Assembly: GCA_030533445.1 (NCBI GenBank)
Contig: CM060078.1
Span: forward strand, 22,096,591-22,160,590
Direction: 5' to 3'
DNA length: 64,000 bases
Origin: Cyprinodon diabolis
Taxonomy: Eukaryota > Chordata > Actinopteri > Cyprinodontiformes > Cyprinodontidae
Each line of letters opens with the position of its first letter. Position 1 is the stretch's first letter. A program made the translations under genes and the position numbers. Below the pieces are notes generated by a model. The model saw only the letters and a list, made by a program, of their open reading frames with translations. It was not told the origin of the DNA and made no database searches. This document shows, one piece after another, positions 60,701 through 64,000 of the stretch.

Positions 60701-62775
60701 AGGTCCGTCGCCTTTTTAATTCCCCCTCTCTGTTGACGTCATTGCCCACTTACATTTGTGGTTTACCAAACCTGTAATTTTAGAGTTAAAAAAATAGTTT
60801 TTAGCCAGTTTTAACTCATTTAACAGTTAAAAAAAAACAAATACACTAAATTAGCTTCCGCTATGTATTAGAAAATAAATGATTAACGTTGTAGGAAGAA
60901 ATGAAGGAGAGAAAGAAGGATGGAAGATTGCAATAAATTTAAATACATTTATAACGTTTCTTTACTGCAGTAATATAACAAACAAAATATTTAACTTTAA
61001 AATTTGTCGCTTTTATTGAAACAGGGTGATATACTTCCAGATGGTTTTAATCCTTTTAACTCAATTAAATTTTAATTCACTTTATTTATATAGCGCCAAT
61101 TCACAACACATGTCATCTCAAGGCACTTTACAGTTCACCAGACCATACAGTCAAATTGATTCAGAGTTTTCTATCTAAGGAAAACCAGTTGATTGCATCG
61201 ACTCATTGACGCGAATGCAATCCCTCGCACTAAGCATGCTTGTAGCGACAGTGGAGAGGAAAAACTCCCTCCTAACAGGAAGAAACCTCCAGCAGAACCA
61301 GGCTCCGTGTGAGCGGCCATCTGCCGAGGCCGACTGGGGTTCAAGGAGACAGAAGCAGAGATACAAAAAACAACTGTTAAAGGCGGCACCGTCCAGGAAA
61401 TACACAGCCAGGCAGATGAGCTCTGGGCCAACTCCCATGTCAGAGGATAATAGAGCACATCCAGCCAGTCAAGCACATTCCGCCAGTGCGTGTATGAATA
61501 CATTTTGTGTTCCAGAATGTTAGAATAATTAACAAACACATTTAACCCAATGATTATTTTTAAAATAGAATGTTTTTTATATCATACACAACCATGGGAA
61601 TACTATTGTCTTGATGATTGATCCACAGACAACCAATGGCTGACATAAAAAACAATCCAAGCATTCTTAAATAAAGGAAATAATTGCTGCTCGAAATGTA
61701 TAGCGGGATAACTGCTCTCTACTTCCCTCTGTTAACCCACTCCCTAACAAGTGATATCCCGTTTTTTCTTTCTTTAAAAGTCAAGTGCTTGTTTTATTTG
61801 AAAATGAAAGTGTTGGTAAGAGTGTAGAAGCCAGAATTCAGCTGTATATTTGATTTACAGAGATGTTAATTTGATTTTCCAACAAGACAGTACTACTGAC
61901 TTCACTGCCAAAGAAGCAAGTACCTGTATTGATAACAGGGTAATACTGTGCTTGATTGGCTGGGAAACTCACTTAAACTTCATAGAGAATAGTTAAAATT
62001 TTCTTGAGGAAGGTGATGGACCCAACATCACAAGTTTATAGCTACTATCAAGGGAACCTGAGATCCCTTTAATATTTGCGATATCAAACATTGATCTTCT
62101 CCACAATAAGGGGCCCTGACCACAGTACACAGTACAGGCACATGCTTTCAGTACGTTAATTCTTGTGCAATAAAATAAAGCTCTTTTAATTTGCTTTTGA
62201 TGTAATCAAATCATTATTTTTTTTATTTAAATATACAAAAGTTTCTCAAATGTTTTTTGCCTCAAAATCCTATCAAGCATCCTATCAAGTTATATGATGC
62301 TTGTGAATCCTTATCTGCCACTCTTTTTCCTTCCACTTAATGTTCCCATTACCACATTTCAGTATTGGGTATTGTGCAAAATTGGATTTGGGGCTCCTTT
62401 TCTTCAAAGAGCATCAGCACCAGCATTTTCCATAAAGATTTAATGGAATCTATGAGAGACAAACAATTTTGACTGGCTGATCTTAAAACCAATCACAGAT
62501 CGTTGTTTATTTGTTCAACTGTATTTGTGAACAAACTAGGCCAAGATGCCAAGAAAATATTAAACTCATTGCATAGTAACTATGTTGACAGAATAATCAG
62601 TCAATTAAGGTTTTTGTTTGTACTTTTACAAACTATAATTATGATATCCTTTAAATATAAAAATATCTACATAAATCTATGTTAAAACTATTAAATCATA
62701 AGAAGGTTACAGATAATAGATATACGTGTCTTCTAATCTTCCAAAAATAAGCCAATTTTGGGTTTTTATAGCTTT
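60700..62775. other. intergenic region upstream of ints13
   Basis: Apart from the dispersed repeat at 61070-61330, the sequence is AT-rich with no supported exon on either strand. In human a gene (FGFR1OP2) lies head-to-head with INTS13; I could not find its exons here. Confidence 0.5.
61070..61330 (-). mobile_element. dispersed fish repeat, second copy
   Basis: Minus-strand copy of the family at 33005-33240: TATTTATATAGCGCCAATTC, ACAACACATGTCATCTCAAG, AGTCAAATTGATTCAGAG and AACAGGAAGAAACCTCCAGC. It is longer and less worn than the first copy and lies upstream of ints13. Confidence 0.7.
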
Positions 62776-63160
62776 TAGGGCTGCAACTAACGATTATTCT
62801 GTAAATTGATTAATCTGTTATTTATTTTTCCAATTAATCGATTAATAATCAGCTAGCCAATGGTTGCTAAAATAATTTTTTTTTTACAGAAATTAATCAG
62901 GTGAAACTAAAATGTTTTCACTTGAAGAGTTCTGGATAGAGCATATTGACAAATGAAAAATTTTTTGTTTTTCATGTTAAATGCAAAGTTTTTAGATATT
63001 TTTTTATATGATTACTGCTCTAACTGGGCTGCTCTATCAGCTAAAGGTAGGTTTTACAGTCTCTATACTCCAGTTAACGATTAATCGATTTCTAAATTAG
63101 TTGACAATTGTTTAAATAATCGATTAATCAAGATTAATCCTATTAATTATTTCAGCCCTA
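62776..63160. mobile_element. hAT-type MITE, copy C (intact ends and target duplication)
   Basis: Starts TAGGGCTGCAACTAACGATT and ends TTATTTCAGCCCTA, with a perfect 8-bp duplication ATAGCTTT at 62768-62775 and 63161-63168. That length is diagnostic of the hAT superfamily and supports the assignment of copies A and B. 385 bp, non-coding. Confidence 0.9.
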
Positions 63161-63277
63161 ATAGCTTTTAAACGTATTTTTTTTCTAGCCATATATTGTT
63201 CTATGTTTATATTATTTCACCAATTTCTTTATATTTTATTCTGATACACTTCTACAATTGTAAACAACAGTTATAAA

Positions 63278-63844
63278 CAGTGGCGGATCTAGACCAAATG
63301 TGCGAGGGGGCCAGAGTGTTTTCATGGGGGCACAGAAAAGCATGAAATAAAAAAACAGGGAAAGGGATTCATTTATATTAATAGAGCTGCATGAAGTGAA
63401 ATTTCTGTTCAATTAGGTTTAATTAAAATTCTATTTCTTATGAGGTCAACATACATTGATAATTTAGGAATTTTACATATTTTTGTAATTTTAATTTATG
63501 TGAAAATTACAGTTTTCAATTAAATCTAAATTAGAACTCAAGAAAAACAAAAATTCACCTGTTAAAATTAGAGCAATTTGTTTTTATTATTTAGCAGATG
63601 AAAACTGGGGTCCTATCTCACCACTGAAGCTATCACCCTATTGTTTTTAAATAATTAGTAAAACAGAACTTGTAAAGAAAAAAAAATGAAATAGATCCAA
63701 AGAACCTATCAGTAACAATGTCTGTTCCAGTGCATATCATCACTAGAATTTATTTGACTATTCTGTCTTCAGTTCAGGGGCCATAACAGGACATGATCTA
63801 CAGGGGCACTGGCTCCCGTTGGCCCCTGTCTAGAACCGCCCATG
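63278..63844. mobile_element. hAT-type non-autonomous element with CAGTGGCGG ends
   Basis: CAGTGGCGGATCTAGA at the left and TCTAGAACCGCCCATG at the right are imperfect inverted copies. Flanks GTTATAAA (63270-63277) and GGTATAAA (63845-63852) agree at 7 of 8 positions. The subterminal GGGGGCC and GGCCCC stretches also mirror each other. No transposase reading frame. Confidence 0.75.
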
Positions 63845-64000
63845 GGTATAAACAACCTTCAATACTTTTTTTTTTAAATTATTTTCAAGTTCAAGTTTAT
63901 TCCTTCGTAGTTACAGAACAGAGTCTTAATTTATGAGATCTCTAACCTCCTCCTCCTTTCTCCTCCAGCGCCTCCCCCTCTTCAGCCGCCCCACCCTTAC
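63845..64000. other. window edge; possible exon start
   Basis: After CTCCTTTCTCCTCCAG (ending about 63968) the plus strand reads CCTCCCCCTCTTCAGCCGCC, a Pro-rich frame that stays open to the window edge. It could be the start of an exon or simple pyrimidine-rich DNA. Confidence 0.15.

Noticed and set aside
61171..61539. A 122-codon minus-strand frame and an overlapping plus-strand frame upstream of ints13
   Set aside because: They fall in a dispersed repeat and lack splice or family support.
1..64000. tRNA, rRNA, CRISPR or bacterial-type operon features
   Set aside because: None seen; the window is vertebrate nuclear DNA. The tRNA-like pieces belong to SINEs.

Overview
The window is nuclear DNA from a ray-finned (teleost) fish. 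It is AT-rich, its genes are split into many short exons with GT-AG introns, the proteins match vertebrate families, and the spaces between exons are full of fish-type mobile DNA: short hAT, Tol2-like and TA-flanked elements, Tc1 and LINE fragments and SINEs. The species cannot be named from the sequence. Exons were joined by hand from splice signals, reading phase and family knowledge. Every assembled model keeps phase and has a total length divisible by three.

Layout. 1-5.9 kb: no firm gene, one possible terminal exon near 1.1 kb. 5.9-9.6 kb (minus): leiomodin-2, a muscle thin-filament actin nucleator. 9.6-13.1 kb: two short DNA transposons. 13.1-19.4 kb (minus): asb15, an ankyrin/SOCS-box protein of muscle. 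The asb15-lmod2 pair in the same orientation matches human chromosome 7q31. 23.3-27.4 kb (plus): a kit ligand gene (stem-cell factor). 31.7-36.7 kb (plus): a TIN2-like N-terminal domain joined to 11 C2H2 zinc fingers. 39.5-51.0 kb (plus): a second, related gene with the same TIN2-like exons and 8 C2H2 fingers, preceded in the same splice phase by four complete trihelix (Myb/SANT-like) domains plus a broken fifth. 53.5-60.1 kb (minus): ints13 (asunder), an Integrator subunit. 60.1-64 kb: promoter side of ints13, then repeats.

Most unusual region. The two TIN2-like zinc-finger genes at 31.7-51.0 kb are tandem duplicates: four of their five TIN2-domain coding exons have identical lengths (203, 93, 111 and 124 nt). 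The downstream copy seems to have gained an array of one-domain-per-exon trihelix modules, all bounded by phase-1 introns, giving a predicted 1188-residue protein that combines two DNA-binding domain types with a shelterin-type TRFH-like domain. The first trihelix is frame-broken, and an internal splice donor would bypass the break. TIN2 is known in telomere protection. Any telomere role for these fish proteins is inference.
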